From the NCBI GenBank assembly GCA_963794655.1, contig CAWCEV010000002.1, forward strand, positions 124,001 to 188,000: a DNA stretch of 64,000 nucleotides, in the 5' to 3' direction. The translations under genes were made by a program, and so were the position numbers. How positions within the stretch are numbered: position 1 is the first letter of the stretch; every line of letters starts with the position of its first letter. Below the pieces are notes generated by a model that worked only from the letters and a program-made list of their open reading frames with translations, did no database searches and had not been told where the DNA came from. Source of the DNA: Roseiarcus sp963794655. GTDB lineage: Bacteria; Pseudomonadota; Alphaproteobacteria; Rhizobiales; Beijerinckiaceae. Positions 54,601 through 63,452 of this stretch are shown one piece after another.

Positions 54601-54786
54601 GGAACCGGGTCTGAAATCCGGCAACCGCTGGGCTATGCGATCGTCGGCGGATTGCTGGTGTCGCAAGTGCTCACGCTCTTCACCACGCCGATCGTATTCA
54701 TCTACATGGACAAGATCGGTCAGGCCCTGTCGGCCCCGAGTCGCGCCAGGCCCTCCCGTCTTGCCGATGCGGTGAGGAGCGGTTGA
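51670..54786 (+). CDS. RND multidrug efflux transporter (MdtB/MdtC-like)
   Basis: This 1038-residue pump with 12 predicted helices has SGFITRPVATALMMVAVVAL as the first helix and the proton-relay helix ALTIAVGFVVDDAIVMVENI with the acidic pair. Later it has IIGIILLIGIVKKNGIMLID and a C-terminal FTTPIVFIYMDKIG. The GTG start at 51670 overlaps the adaptor stop by four bases. Typical substrates in the family are hydrophobic drugs and bile-like compounds; the real substrate is unknown. No outer-membrane channel is encoded next to it. Confidence 0.93.
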   Translation: MNLSSGFITRPVATALMMVAVVALGIVSYVLLPVAALPNIDTPTIQVTAQMPGADPRTMASSVATQLERQFGQIPGLSQMTSSSGTGFTSITLQFDRSRTVNSAAQDVQAAINATQAQLPISLLSLPIYRKTNPADTPILLISLTSDVLPIMTVSDYAYSVLAQKLSQVPGVGLVTVGGNESPAIRIQLNPAQLAAMNLDFETIRLALASLTVVQPTGLLYGGQQAVALQTNDQLLTTQGYDDAIVAYRNGGPIRIRDIGRAIKAPQDKTVAGWLNGKPAVLLAVFRTPGANVMSAVEAIKKALPQLRASLPPGIDVEIVSDRTQTIAASLADVRFTLLLTIALVVGVIALFLRRLWATVIPAISVPISIIGTFAVMYVLGYSLDNLSLMALTIAVGFVVDDAIVMVENIVRHIEGGASPLQAALDGAGEIGFTILSISISLIAVFIPLFLMGGVVGLLFREFAVTVAVSIVVSVLVSLTLTPMLCANLLPAATHGKEGRVSRALEAFFAGLVTVYDRALIVALRHRRTTLGVMIATVAATGWLFVVIPKGFFPQQDTGIIMGVSEAAQDVSPDGMKERQQAILEIAARDPAVASAVGYIGPGGPTVTENDGRVFITLKPHGERNVTADQVIARLAMAVQQVQGMNLYMQAAQDITIGSRLSKTQYQYTLVDIDQDELNFYAQEVMAKLQELPELTAVASDQEAPGRTLKVEIDRPAAALFGITPATIDDTLYDAFGQRHIARIYTALNEYYVILEVNPQYQLGPNALQRIYVLSQNSTMVPLSQIASLTPAVAPVVVNHQGQFPSVTLSFNLAPDATIGAAVSAVQRTTRDLHLPPSIATSFQGNAQAFQSSLSSTPPLILAALFAVYIILGMLYESTIHPLTILSTLPSAGLGALLTLMLVGRPLDVIGIIGIILLIGIVKKNGIMLIDVALEGQRHEGLSSEDAIHHACLLRFRPILMTTMCALFGGVPLMLGTGTGSEIRQPLGYAIVGGLLVSQVLTLFTTPIVFIYMDKIGQALSAPSRARPSRLADAVRSG

Positions 54787-55155
54787 GCGGTTCGGGGTCC
54801 AGCGTCTGGCTGCTGTGATTTCGCTGTGGCGAGTGACGGACCCCGCTCTGCCCTGCGTGGCATCAGATCGCCTTTTGCGGTGCATGCCCGGAGTTTCTCC
54901 GAGCGATGTCGAGGACATAAGCTACGATCGTCTTATCCAAATCATCCTGAAGTATGTCTCCCGAAATCCTGGGTAGAGCTTTGAAACTGCCCGGCGATCG
55001 TTCAAATAACGAGGCGACAGAAAGCAAACCTGCGCACTGATTTCGGCTCGTTTCTTTCGTACAGAGCGGCTCAGACATCAACGCAAGACTGCAAGGCTGT
55101 CGTTTGAAAACCGCACGATTTCGATCGTTCGCGGTCAATCACTGGAGATAATCAA
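54787..55155. other. Intergenic region
   Basis: About 370 bases. A half match to box A (AGGTTTGCTTTC, minus strand, 55019-55030) is present. A 91-codon minus-strand frame covers it but has no family features, so no gene is called. Confidence 0.35.
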
Positions 55156-55425
55156 ATGAAACGCTTAGTCTTGACCTTCCTCTCGGCGGCAGCCGTTTGC
55201 GCCGTCTTATCCGCCACTCCAGCCGCCGCCCAGGATACGGTCACCGGCGCGCCTGTGGGCGAGGCGCCTGTGACTGTTGAAGGGTACGGGAACTCTTCTG
55301 GATACACCGGCTCATCTGCTTCCAATGGCGGCCAGGTATACGCGATCCAGCCGGCCGAGCGGTGCCACGTTACTCGAGACTTTTACGGCTTCCAGGGAAG
55401 GTACACGAGCGTCTGTGGTCCCTGA
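55156..55425 (+). CDS. Small secreted protein, first of a tandem pair
   Basis: This 89-residue protein has a signal peptide (MKRLVLTFLSAAAVCAVLSA) and a mature region with PVTVEGYGNSSGYTGS and two cysteines (RCHVTRD, VCGP). ATG follows GGAGATAATCAA. It is nearly identical in its first 40 residues to the next gene, so the two arose by tandem duplication. Function unknown. Confidence 0.7.
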   Translation: MKRLVLTFLSAAAVCAVLSATPAAAQDTVTGAPVGEAPVTVEGYGNSSGYTGSSASNGGQVYAIQPAERCHVTRDFYGFQGRYTSVCGP

Positions 55426-55529
55426 ACTGCTCTCCGGCTATCCAACGCGCCCGCCCAATGCACCGAACGGTCAAGCGCGGCGCGCTGTTGGGCAGCCGAT
55501 CGTTTGCGGTTACTCAGTGGAGGTATCAA

Positions 55530-55868
55530 ATGAAACGCTTAGTCTTGACATTCCTGTCGACGGCCGCGGTCTGCGCCGTCTTATCCGCTAGACCAGTCGC
55601 CGCCCAGGATACAGTCACCGGCGCACCTGCCGGCACGGCGCCCGTGACTGTTGAAGGGTACGAGAATTCTTCTGGACCCACTGGCGCGCCGGCGGTTACG
55701 GGGCCCGCAACGGTTGAGGGGTACGGGAACCCTTCTGGACATACTGGCGCCCCCATTACTTCCAATATCGACCCGACCCACGCAATCGAGCCGCCCCAGC
55801 AATGCCCCGTTTTTCGCGACTTCAATGACGCCGAGGCAAAGGACGCGGTCACCTGCAGTCCTGACTGA
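55530..55868 (+). CDS. Small secreted protein, second of a tandem pair, with internal repeat
   Basis: This 112-residue paralogue of the preceding gene has the same signal peptide and PVTVEGYENSSGPTGAP. The segment (P/A)TVEGYxNxSGxTGAP is then repeated once more, so the mature protein is longer. It ends with two cysteines (QQCPVFRD, VTCSPD) in the same places as its neighbour. The ribosome site (GGAGGTATCAA) is also shared. Confidence 0.7.
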   Translation: MKRLVLTFLSTAAVCAVLSARPVAAQDTVTGAPAGTAPVTVEGYENSSGPTGAPAVTGPATVEGYGNPSGHTGAPITSNIDPTHAIEPPQQCPVFRDFNDAEAKDAVTCSPD

Positions 55869-56001
55869 CCTGCCGGCGATCCGCCGGGCGCCGCGCCCCA
55901 TTGATCGCACATCGGCGCGCTGCGAGGCAGCCGAATAGGTATCAGCCATTCGTTTTCCGTCCGGGGTTACCCCGACGCCCCCACTTCTTGAGGTGAATCA
56001 A

Positions 56002-56541
56002 ATGGGCCTTACCACAGAGAAGCCTCGAAACCGATGGCGGATGAATTCCTGGATTCTCCTGGCCCCGGCGTTTTCGGGATGCTTCTGTCTGATGCTGTGG
56101 ACTCAGGCGACGTCAGCGCAATCGGACGCCTCGCCGACCTCGGAGGCGAGGAGCTATCTTCCAAGCATCAGCGATTTCATGATAGCGACTATTCAGCCCA
56201 GGCACGTCAGATTGTGGATCGCCGCAAGGAGCGGAGGCTGGTCGTTTGCTGCCTACGAACTGGGGAATCTGAAGGGCGCCTTCGATCGCCTCGGCCGTGC
56301 GCACCCCACGGAGCACGAAATTCCTCTGCAAGAAATGATTTCATCCGTAACCGCTCAGCCTTTTGTGGACTTGCGCAAGGCAATCGAGTCGAAGGACCAA
56401 GTAGCGTTTTCCAAGGCCTATGACGATCTGACCTCGGCATGCAACTCCTGCCATCAGGCCACGAACCATGGCGTGGTCGTCATCCGGACGCCGACCGAGT
56501 CGTCAGTCTCGGATCAAAACTTTGTGGAGACTACTCCTTAG
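56002..56541 (+). CDS. Exported protein with one haem c motif
   Basis: This 179-residue protein has a membrane-spanning or signal segment (about residues 16-35, ILLAPAFSGCFCLMLWTQ) and a helical domain (IQPRHVRLWIAARSGGW, LKGAFDRLGRAHP) ending in ACNSCHQATNHG, a CXXCH site. This matches small c-type cytochromes of the cytochrome c' like type. ATG 56002 follows GAGGTGAATCAA. Its role in electron transfer is plausible but unproven. Confidence 0.75.
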   Translation: MGLTTEKPRNRWRMNSWILLAPAFSGCFCLMLWTQATSAQSDASPTSEARSYLPSISDFMIATIQPRHVRLWIAARSGGWSFAAYELGNLKGAFDRLGRAHPTEHEIPLQEMISSVTAQPFVDLRKAIESKDQVAFSKAYDDLTSACNSCHQATNHGVVVIRTPTESSVSDQNFVETTP

Positions 56542-56825
56542 GCCAAGATCTTCAAAAGGGCATTCGTGCGATTGACGCCTTTCCTTGCGTCGTTAGATCT
56601 GTACGCACCCAAAAAGTAATAGTGCGCCCCGATTGGGTGCTTAAGCGTCGCTCTGGCGGCTAATCTGATTAGGAAAATAAACTGACGCACTAGCCCGTCA
56701 ATGAATAACCATATTGGACGATACTTATCTTCTACGACCGTATACCTAAGTGTAATTTATTTCATTCCGCTCAAATTTTATCTCCTTCTTGCGGCTCTAT
56801 CGTCGCTTCCGCAAAGGAGACTTCC
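56542..56825. other. AT-rich promoter region of the Gly-rich protein gene
   Basis: About 280 bases, notably AT-rich from 56660 to 56790 compared with the rest of the window. It holds the near-palindromic TATACCTAAGTGTA (about 56743-56756), related to the CATACTTAGGTTTG box at 37475. It probably carries the promoter of the next gene. Confidence 0.45.
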
Positions 56826-57443
56826 ATGACTACTCACATCAGGATCGCGGACTTGACACCGCACCTCTCGAGGCGGCTGCCAATGGCGCGCCGACACACC
56901 GAGAGTACGGTGCGGCACACGATCGTCGCCCTTGCCCTTGCGGTTGCGTTATCCGGAGCGGCGGCGAACGTCGCGGCGGCGCGGGGCGGAGGAGGCGGAG
57001 GCCACGGCGGGGGTTTCGGTCATATGGGAGGCGGGATTGGAAGTGATTTCGTCGCTGGATCCGGCGGCGGTTTTGGCGGTCATGTCGGGGGGTTCGGAGG
57101 AGGTCCCATCGGCGCCTTCGGGAGTAGCCCCGTCGGTGGGTTTGAGGGTAGCCATTTCGCCGGCTACGGTAGCCACGTAAGCGGGTTCGGCGGCTTTGAC
57201 AGCCACCTCGGCGCTCCTTCCGTAGGCAGACTCCAAGGCACGCCTCTAGCCATCGCTCCCGGCCACATTGCGGGCCCCACCGCTCTGGCGGGCAGGCACG
57301 AGCCCTCGACCGGGACTCGACTAAGCATGCACTACAGAGGGCGTCATAGGATGCGTTACCATCCCAGCGAATGCTTCATCGTCGCCAATGAACCCTATCA
57401 GTGTGAGCCAAATGGGTATTGCCCTTGTTCCACCCTGCCGTGA
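56826..57443 (+). CDS. Glycine-rich secreted protein
   Basis: This 205-residue protein has a long leader (signal about residues 30-52, IVALALAVALSGAAANVAA), then about 90 residues rich in Gly, His, Phe and Ser (HGGGFGHMGGGIG) and a C-terminal Cys/Pro-rich end (ECFIVANEPYQCEPNGYCPC). It is probably an exported, flexible surface or metal-binding protein. ATG 56826 follows AAGGAG. No family recognised. Confidence 0.7.
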   Translation: MTTHIRIADLTPHLSRRLPMARRHTESTVRHTIVALALAVALSGAAANVAAARGGGGGGHGGGFGHMGGGIGSDFVAGSGGGFGGHVGGFGGGPIGAFGSSPVGGFEGSHFAGYGSHVSGFGGFDSHLGAPSVGRLQGTPLAIAPGHIAGPTALAGRHEPSTGTRLSMHYRGRHRMRYHPSECFIVANEPYQCEPNGYCPCSTLP

Positions 57444-57880
57444 TGTCCAGTGGCTCGGGCCGGTTCCAGGGGGGAATCGCGGCCGGCGTCGAACACAGCC
57501 GCGGGACTCCCGTCTTCGTTATTCCGAGCTGCCCGACGGGCTTTACCAAGAGACGGGGTAGCCCATAGCACTTCTGCAGCTACGGGCGTGTACGCGGATC
57601 AAGCAGTTGCACGTCAGCGCACAATGGCTCGCACTAACGCCGGATATCCGTAGCCGACCAGTTGCGTGTCGATCCGGACATGCAGGGCGGTCCTATCTAC
57701 AGCTTAACAGGGGATGCCCGATCTGAGCGTCTGGGGCTCATTTATTGGCGCTCCGCGGCGATGACTGCGAGCAGACGCTTGCGCGGGATTCCTCGTAAGC
57801 CTAGTAAGATTTGTTACCGATCACGATTTCGGTCAGGGCGCGTCGGATCAGCGCCGACAGGAGGTCTGAGAGGCCCGCGC
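57444..57880. other. Upstream region of the second giant kinase gene
   Basis: About 440 bases with no recognised gene, RNA or clear repeat. The frame of the kinase gene stays open backward to 57662, but this stretch does not match the paralogue and is not taken as coding. Confidence 0.4.
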
Positions 57881-60800
57881 GTGACGGCTTCGTCCGAACA
57901 TCCGGCTGAAACTCTTTGGGAGGACGGGGAGTTCGTCCTGTCCCGAGACGTGTGGGATTGCGAGCCATTCCCTCTCCTCGTCGCCATGCCCTCGTCCGCG
58001 CAGCCCTCGCCCGAAACCCTCGCGCGACTGCGACACGCCTATGAATTGCGAGAGGAGCTCGATCCCGCTTGGGCAGCCAGACCATTGAAGCTGGAGCCTA
58101 ACCACGGGCGGCTTACGCTCCTGATCGAGGACCCGGGCGGCGAGCCCCTGTTGCGGCTCATGGGGCGGCCCTGGGAGATCGCGTTGTTTCTGCGCCTCGC
58201 GATAGGGATCGCTACGGCGGTTGGTCAGGTTCACCAGCGCGGCCTCATCCACAAGGACATCAAGCCGGCGAACGTTCTGGTGAACTCGGTCACCGGCCGG
58301 GCCTGGCTCATGGGCTTCGGCATTGCCTCGCGATCGCCGCGCGAGCGCCAGTCCCCAGCGGCGCCGGAGGTGATCGCCGGAACGCTCGCCTACATGGCCC
58401 CCGAACAGACCGGTCGGATGAACCGGTCGATCGATTTCCGCAGCGACCTCTACGCCCTGGGCGTCACCTTCTACGAGATGCTCACCGGCGAATTGCCCTT
58501 CGCCGCCTCCGATCCGATGGAATGGGTGCATTGCCACATCGCCCGGCAGCCCGCGCCGCTAGGCGAGCGGTTCGCGGGCGTCCCGGCGCCGCTGTCGGCG
58601 ATCGTAATGAAGCTCCTCGCCAAGAATGCCGAGGATCGCTACCAGACCGCCGCCGGTCTCGCAGTCGATCTGCGGAAGTGCCGCACGCAATGGGAGCGGA
58701 ATCGCAGCATAGAGCGGTTCCCGCTCGGCTCCGACGATGTGCCGGACCGACTGCTCATCCCGGAGAAGCTTTACGGCCGGGAGCGTGAGATCGGCACGCT
58801 GCTAGGCGCCTTCGACCGGGTGGTGGCGACTGGCGCAACCGAACTCGTGCTCGTGTCCGGCTATACCGGCATCGGCAAGTCTTCGGTTGTGAAAGAACTC
58901 CACAAGGCGCTCGTCCCGCCGCGCGGCCTGTTCGCGTCGGGCAAGTTCGACCAGTACAAGCGCGACATCCCCTACGCCACCCTGGCCCAGGCGTTCCGCA
59001 GTTTCGTGCGGCCCCTTCTCGGTGAGAGCGAGGCGGAGGTTGGCCAGTGGCGGGACTCTCTGAGCGAGGCGCTGGGCCCGAACGGCCAACTCATCGTCAA
59101 CCTGATTCCCGAACTCGAGCTCATGATCGGGAAACAGCCGCCAGTTGCGGACTTGCCGCCGCAGGACGCCAGGCGTCGTTTTCAGATGGTTTTCCGGCGC
59201 TTCCTTGGCGTGTTCGCTCGCAAGGAGCATCCGCTGGCGCTGTTCCTTGACGATTTACAATGGTTGGACGCCGCGACACTCGATCTCCTCGAGCACCTGG
59301 TCACGCATCCGGAGGTGCGTTACCTATTGCTGGTCGGGGCGTACAGGGACAACGAGGTCGGCCCCGCGCACCCGCTTATCCGAACGTTGGAGGCGATCCG
59401 CGACGCTGGCGCAAGGGTCGGGGAGATCGTGCTGACCCCGCTCGGGCTCGACGATATTGGCCGGCTCGTCACCGACGCCCTGCATTGCGAGCCGGAGCAC
59501 GCTCGGCCGCTGGCCCACCTGGTGCACGAGAAGACCAGCGGCAACCCTTTCTTTGCGATCCAGTTCCTCACGGCGCTGAACGAAGACGGCCTGCTCGCCT
59601 TCGACCCTGTCGCACCAGCCTGGCGATGGGACATCGATCGCATCCGCGCCAGGAGCTACACCGACAACGTCGCGGACCTCTTGGTCGAAAAGATGAAGCG
59701 GCTCTCCGTTCCCGCCCAGGAGGCGATGAAGCAGCTCGCCTGCCTTGGGAACGCCGCCGAGGTCGGCGCGCTCGCTCGGGTATACGAGCAAACAGAGGAG
59801 GCGCTGCACGCGGCGCTCTGGGAGGCCGTCCGTGCAGGCCACGTGCTACGGCAGGAGAGCGCCTACACGTTCCTGCATGACCGGATCCAGCAGGCGGCCT
59901 ATTCGTTGATCCCGGAAGAGGGCCGCGCCGACGTCCACCTGCGCATCGGCCGCATGCTGCTGGCGACCATGACGGCAAATCAGTTCGCCGAGCATCTGTT
60001 CGATGTCGCGAACCAGTTCAATCAGGGCGCCGCACGGCTGATCGACCGGGACGAGAAAACGCAGGTGGCGACGATCGACCTGCGGGCCGGACGAAGAGCC
60101 AAGACGTCGGCGGCCTATGCGTCGGCGTGCGTGTATCTGACGGCCGGCATGGCGGTGCTCGACGACAGCGATTGGGGCAGCAAATACGAACTCATATTCA
60201 GCCTGTGGCTCGAGCGCGCGGAATGCGCGTTTCTGACCGGCGACTTTGACCAGGCCGAGCGACTGATCGCGCAGTTACTTCAACGCGGGGCGTCGAAGTT
60301 TGACCTCGCGGCCGTCTACCAACTCAAAGTGCTGCTCCATACCGTGAAGTCGGAAAGTCCCCAAGCCCTGGGCAGCGCACTCACGTGCCTGCACCTGTTC
60401 GGCGTTGACCTTCCTGCGCACCCGACCTGGGAACAGGTCCAGCTCGAATATGAGACCATCTGGCAGAATCTCGATGGACGCCCAATCGAGAACTTGATCG
60501 ATCTGCCGCTTATGGCCGATCCAGAAATGCAGGCGGTGACCGATATGTTGTCCGCCATGCTTCCTGCCACCTACTTTACCAATTTGAACTTATATTACTT
60601 GCTCGCATGCCGCATCGTGAACGTCAGCATGGAATATGGCGTGAACGGCGCTTCCGCAAATGCTTACGCTTTTTGCGGGCTGAACATCGTCGGATCGGTC
60701 TTTCACCGTTACAGAGAGAGTTTTCGTTTCGCAAAGCTCGCATTTGACTTGGTCGAGAAGCACGGCTTTCTCGCCTACCGGGCAAAAGTCCTCTTAGCGA

Positions 60801-63367
60801 TGGGAATGGCCTCCTTTTGGTTGCAGCCGATCACGACCGCGATCGATTTTATGCGTGCGGCCTATCGCGATGCTGTCGAGACGGGTGATCTTATCTTCGT
60901 TTGCTTCAGTGTGTATCAAATCGTCTCGGGCCTTTTCCTGCGGAACGATCCACTCGACGCGGTCTGGCGCGAGTCGGAGTTGGCATTAGACTTCGCCCGA
61001 CAAGCCAAGTACGGCGACGTCTTAGACATCATCGTGAGCCAGCAACGCTTCATCGCGAACATGCAGGGCCGGACCGCGACCTTCTCGACGTTCAGCGACG
61101 CGCAGTTCGACGAGGCGGCGTTCGAGGCGCAAATGATGGTCGGCCGGACAAGTACGATGATCTGCTGGTACTGGATCCTCAAACTGAAGGCGCGGTTTCT
61201 ATCCTGCGATTACCCCGCGGCTCTGGTGGCGGCCGACAAGGTAAGGGCGCTGCTTTGGGCCTCTGCTACAAGTATTCATTTGCTCGATTATTATTACTAC
61301 GCAGCGCTGGCGGTGGCGGCGCACTATGAAAAAGCTTCCGCCGACAAGCAGACCGGTTGGCGAGAGCTCCTGATCGTCCACCGCGAACAACTGCGCGAGT
61401 GGGCCGAGAACCATCCGCCGACGTTCGCCGACAAATACGCGCTGGTGTCGGCGGAGATCGCCCGCCTCGAAGGGCGAGACGCCGATGCGATGCGTCTTTA
61501 TGAGCAGGCCATTCAATCGGCACGCGACAACAATTTTGTCCAGAACGAGGGGCTGGCCCACGAGCTGGCCGCACGATTCTATGCGGCGCGAGGCCTCGAG
61601 AGGATCGCGTACGTTTATCTGCGGGAGGCCCGGCGCTGCTATCTCCAGTGGGGCGCCCACGGCAAGGTCAAGCAACTCGACGAACGCTACCCGCATTTGC
61701 GAGAGGAAACGCCTGCGGGCTTCGGCGCCGCCACGATTGGCGCACCGGTCGCGCAGCTGGACGTCGAGACGGCGATCAAGGCTTCGCAGGCCGTGTCGGG
61801 CGAGATTGTTCTCGAGAACCTGATCAAGACGCTCATGGTCATCGCGGTCGAGCATGCCGGCGCTGAACGGGGCGTCCTGATCCTCCCACGCGGAGACCAA
61901 TTATGGGTGGAGGCTCAAGCGACGACCGGTCTTAAGACTGTTGAGGTCGATCTCCGCCGGGCGCTTGTGGCGCCCTCGGAACTCCCGCTGTCGATCCTTC
62001 AATACGTCATCCGGACGCAGGAGCCGGTGATTGCCGATGACGCCTCCAGGGAGAAGCCGTTTTCGGCCGATGAATACGTTACTTCCAGGCGCGTCCGATC
62101 GGTCCTCTGTCTGCCGCTGATCAAACAGGCCAAACTGGTCGGCGTGCTCTACCTCGAGAATAATGTGGCCGCGTCCGTTTTCACGCCCGCCCGGATCGCG
62201 GTGTTGAAGCTGTTGGCGTCGCAGGCCGCGATTTCGCTGGAAAACGCCCAGCTCTATGCGGACCTGACGGCGAGCGAGGAGCGCTGGCGCAAGCTTTTCG
62301 AAAGCGTACCCGTCGGCGTCGCCTTGCTCGGCTCGGACCGACGCTACGTTGCCGCGAACCCGGCCCTTCAGAAAATGACGGGATACACCGAAGCAGAACT
62401 GCGCCGTCTCTCGCCCGCCGACATCACCCACGAGGATGATCAAGCGGCTACCGAGGCGATCGTCGCGGCCAATGCGGCGGGCGAGCCCTTTACACCGCAT
62501 GTCGAGAAGCGATACCGGCGCAAGGATGGCAGAGTAATCTGGGCGGAGGTCGACTCCTTTCGTGCCCCGGCAGCCGGTAGCGCGCCTGTCCTCGCCGCTG
62601 TCGCGGTCGACATCACCGAGCGCAAACTTGCCGAGGCCGCGCTGAGGGACGCGCGCGCCGACCTTGAGCGAATGGCGCGGCTGACCACGATGGGCGAGCT
62701 CACTGCGTCGATCGCTCATGAGGTGAATCAGCCACTCGCCGCCATAGTGACCCAGAGCGAGGCCGCGTTGCGGTTCCTGGCGCGCGGCGATCCAGATCTT
62801 GACGAAACGCGGGATTCGCTTTCCTCGATCAGGCAAGACGGCATGCGTGCAGCCCAGGTGATCGCCGGTCTGCGGTCGCTCGCCAAGAAATCCGGGCCGC
62901 AAATGGCAAAGCTCGACATCGACGACGCCATCAGGCAAGTGCTGGCGATCGCCCGCGGCGAATTCTCGCGGCACAATGTCGTGCTGCGTACCGAGCTGGC
63001 TTCCGGCGACCGGCCGATCCTGGGCGATCACGTTCAATTGCAACAGGTCCTTTTGAACTTGATCATGAACGGCGTCGAAGCCATGAAGGGGGTAACCGAT
63101 CGCACGAGGGAGCTGACGATATCCTCGACGCTCGCCGAGCCAAGCAGCGTGCTGGTCACGGTGCAGGACACTGGCACGGGGCTGGATCCGGCAGTCGCGG
63201 AACGCATGTTCCAGCCCTTCTTCACCACAAAATCAGACGGCCTTGGCATGGGGCTAGCTATCTGCCGGTCCATCGTCGAAGCCCACGGCGGGCGTCTGTC
63301 GGCATCGCCGCGCGCGCCGCATGGCGCCGATGTCCGCTTCACTGTTCCGCTGTGGGTAGACCAGTAG
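57881..63367 (+). CDS. Giant kinase-like/ATPase/GAF/PAS sensor histidine kinase, copy 2 (1828 aa)
   Basis: This has the same architecture as the protein at 38701-44190: kinase-like C-lobe (HKDIKPAN, then GFG in LMGFGIAS in place of DFG, then APEQTGRMN), STAND-type ATPase (Walker A SGYTGIGKSS, Walker B LALFLDDLQWLD), helical repeats, GAF, PAS, HisKA (SIAHEVNQPLAAI) and HATPase (GLGMGLAICRSI). The GTG at 57881 aligns with the first Met of the paralogue (TASSEHPAETLWEDGEF versus TELSAHGPETWWEDGEF) and has GAGAGG upstream. The central repeat region differs most from copy 1, as expected if the two sense different ligands. No regulator gene is adjacent. Confidence 0.9.
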   Translation: MTASSEHPAETLWEDGEFVLSRDVWDCEPFPLLVAMPSSAQPSPETLARLRHAYELREELDPAWAARPLKLEPNHGRLTLLIEDPGGEPLLRLMGRPWEIALFLRLAIGIATAVGQVHQRGLIHKDIKPANVLVNSVTGRAWLMGFGIASRSPRERQSPAAPEVIAGTLAYMAPEQTGRMNRSIDFRSDLYALGVTFYEMLTGELPFAASDPMEWVHCHIARQPAPLGERFAGVPAPLSAIVMKLLAKNAEDRYQTAAGLAVDLRKCRTQWERNRSIERFPLGSDDVPDRLLIPEKLYGREREIGTLLGAFDRVVATGATELVLVSGYTGIGKSSVVKELHKALVPPRGLFASGKFDQYKRDIPYATLAQAFRSFVRPLLGESEAEVGQWRDSLSEALGPNGQLIVNLIPELELMIGKQPPVADLPPQDARRRFQMVFRRFLGVFARKEHPLALFLDDLQWLDAATLDLLEHLVTHPEVRYLLLVGAYRDNEVGPAHPLIRTLEAIRDAGARVGEIVLTPLGLDDIGRLVTDALHCEPEHARPLAHLVHEKTSGNPFFAIQFLTALNEDGLLAFDPVAPAWRWDIDRIRARSYTDNVADLLVEKMKRLSVPAQEAMKQLACLGNAAEVGALARVYEQTEEALHAALWEAVRAGHVLRQESAYTFLHDRIQQAAYSLIPEEGRADVHLRIGRMLLATMTANQFAEHLFDVANQFNQGAARLIDRDEKTQVATIDLRAGRRAKTSAAYASACVYLTAGMAVLDDSDWGSKYELIFSLWLERAECAFLTGDFDQAERLIAQLLQRGASKFDLAAVYQLKVLLHTVKSESPQALGSALTCLHLFGVDLPAHPTWEQVQLEYETIWQNLDGRPIENLIDLPLMADPEMQAVTDMLSAMLPATYFTNLNLYYLLACRIVNVSMEYGVNGASANAYAFCGLNIVGSVFHRYRESFRFAKLAFDLVEKHGFLAYRAKVLLAMGMASFWLQPITTAIDFMRAAYRDAVETGDLIFVCFSVYQIVSGLFLRNDPLDAVWRESELALDFARQAKYGDVLDIIVSQQRFIANMQGRTATFSTFSDAQFDEAAFEAQMMVGRTSTMICWYWILKLKARFLSCDYPAALVAADKVRALLWASATSIHLLDYYYYAALAVAAHYEKASADKQTGWRELLIVHREQLREWAENHPPTFADKYALVSAEIARLEGRDADAMRLYEQAIQSARDNNFVQNEGLAHELAARFYAARGLERIAYVYLREARRCYLQWGAHGKVKQLDERYPHLREETPAGFGAATIGAPVAQLDVETAIKASQAVSGEIVLENLIKTLMVIAVEHAGAERGVLILPRGDQLWVEAQATTGLKTVEVDLRRALVAPSELPLSILQYVIRTQEPVIADDASREKPFSADEYVTSRRVRSVLCLPLIKQAKLVGVLYLENNVAASVFTPARIAVLKLLASQAAISLENAQLYADLTASEERWRKLFESVPVGVALLGSDRRYVAANPALQKMTGYTEAELRRLSPADITHEDDQAATEAIVAANAAGEPFTPHVEKRYRRKDGRVIWAEVDSFRAPAAGSAPVLAAVAVDITERKLAEAALRDARADLERMARLTTMGELTASIAHEVNQPLAAIVTQSEAALRFLARGDPDLDETRDSLSSIRQDGMRAAQVIAGLRSLAKKSGPQMAKLDIDDAIRQVLAIARGEFSRHNVVLRTELASGDRPILGDHVQLQQVLLNLIMNGVEAMKGVTDRTRELTISSTLAEPSSVLVTVQDTGTGLDPAVAERMFQPFFTTKSDGLGMGLAICRSIVEAHGGRLSASPRAPHGADVRFTVPLWVDQ

Positions 63368-63452
63368 CGCCACCGCAAAACCGTACGCGATTGACTGTCG
63401 ACAGGCGAAGGCTGCCAGAAAATGAGATCACAGCGCAGTTGGGAGTCATCGG

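Noticed and set aside
54863..55138. A 91-codon minus-strand frame downstream of the second RND pump
   Set aside because: No recognisable family, no good ribosome site, and it covers a box A-like half site; a real gene cannot be excluded but is not supported.
55873..55887. CCGGCG-ATC-CGCCGG hairpin after the second tandem secreted-protein gene as a terminator
   Set aside because: The stem is perfect but there is no T-tract and such GC palindromes are frequent in this DNA.
56932..57236. Alternative frames within the Gly-rich protein gene, on both strands
   Set aside because: They are by-products of the GGC/GGT-rich sequence; the annotated frame has the signal peptide and a strong ribosome site.
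57662..57880. N-terminal extension of the second giant kinase to 57662
   Set aside because: The extra 73 residues do not match the paralogue, whose first Met aligns exactly with the GTG at 57881.
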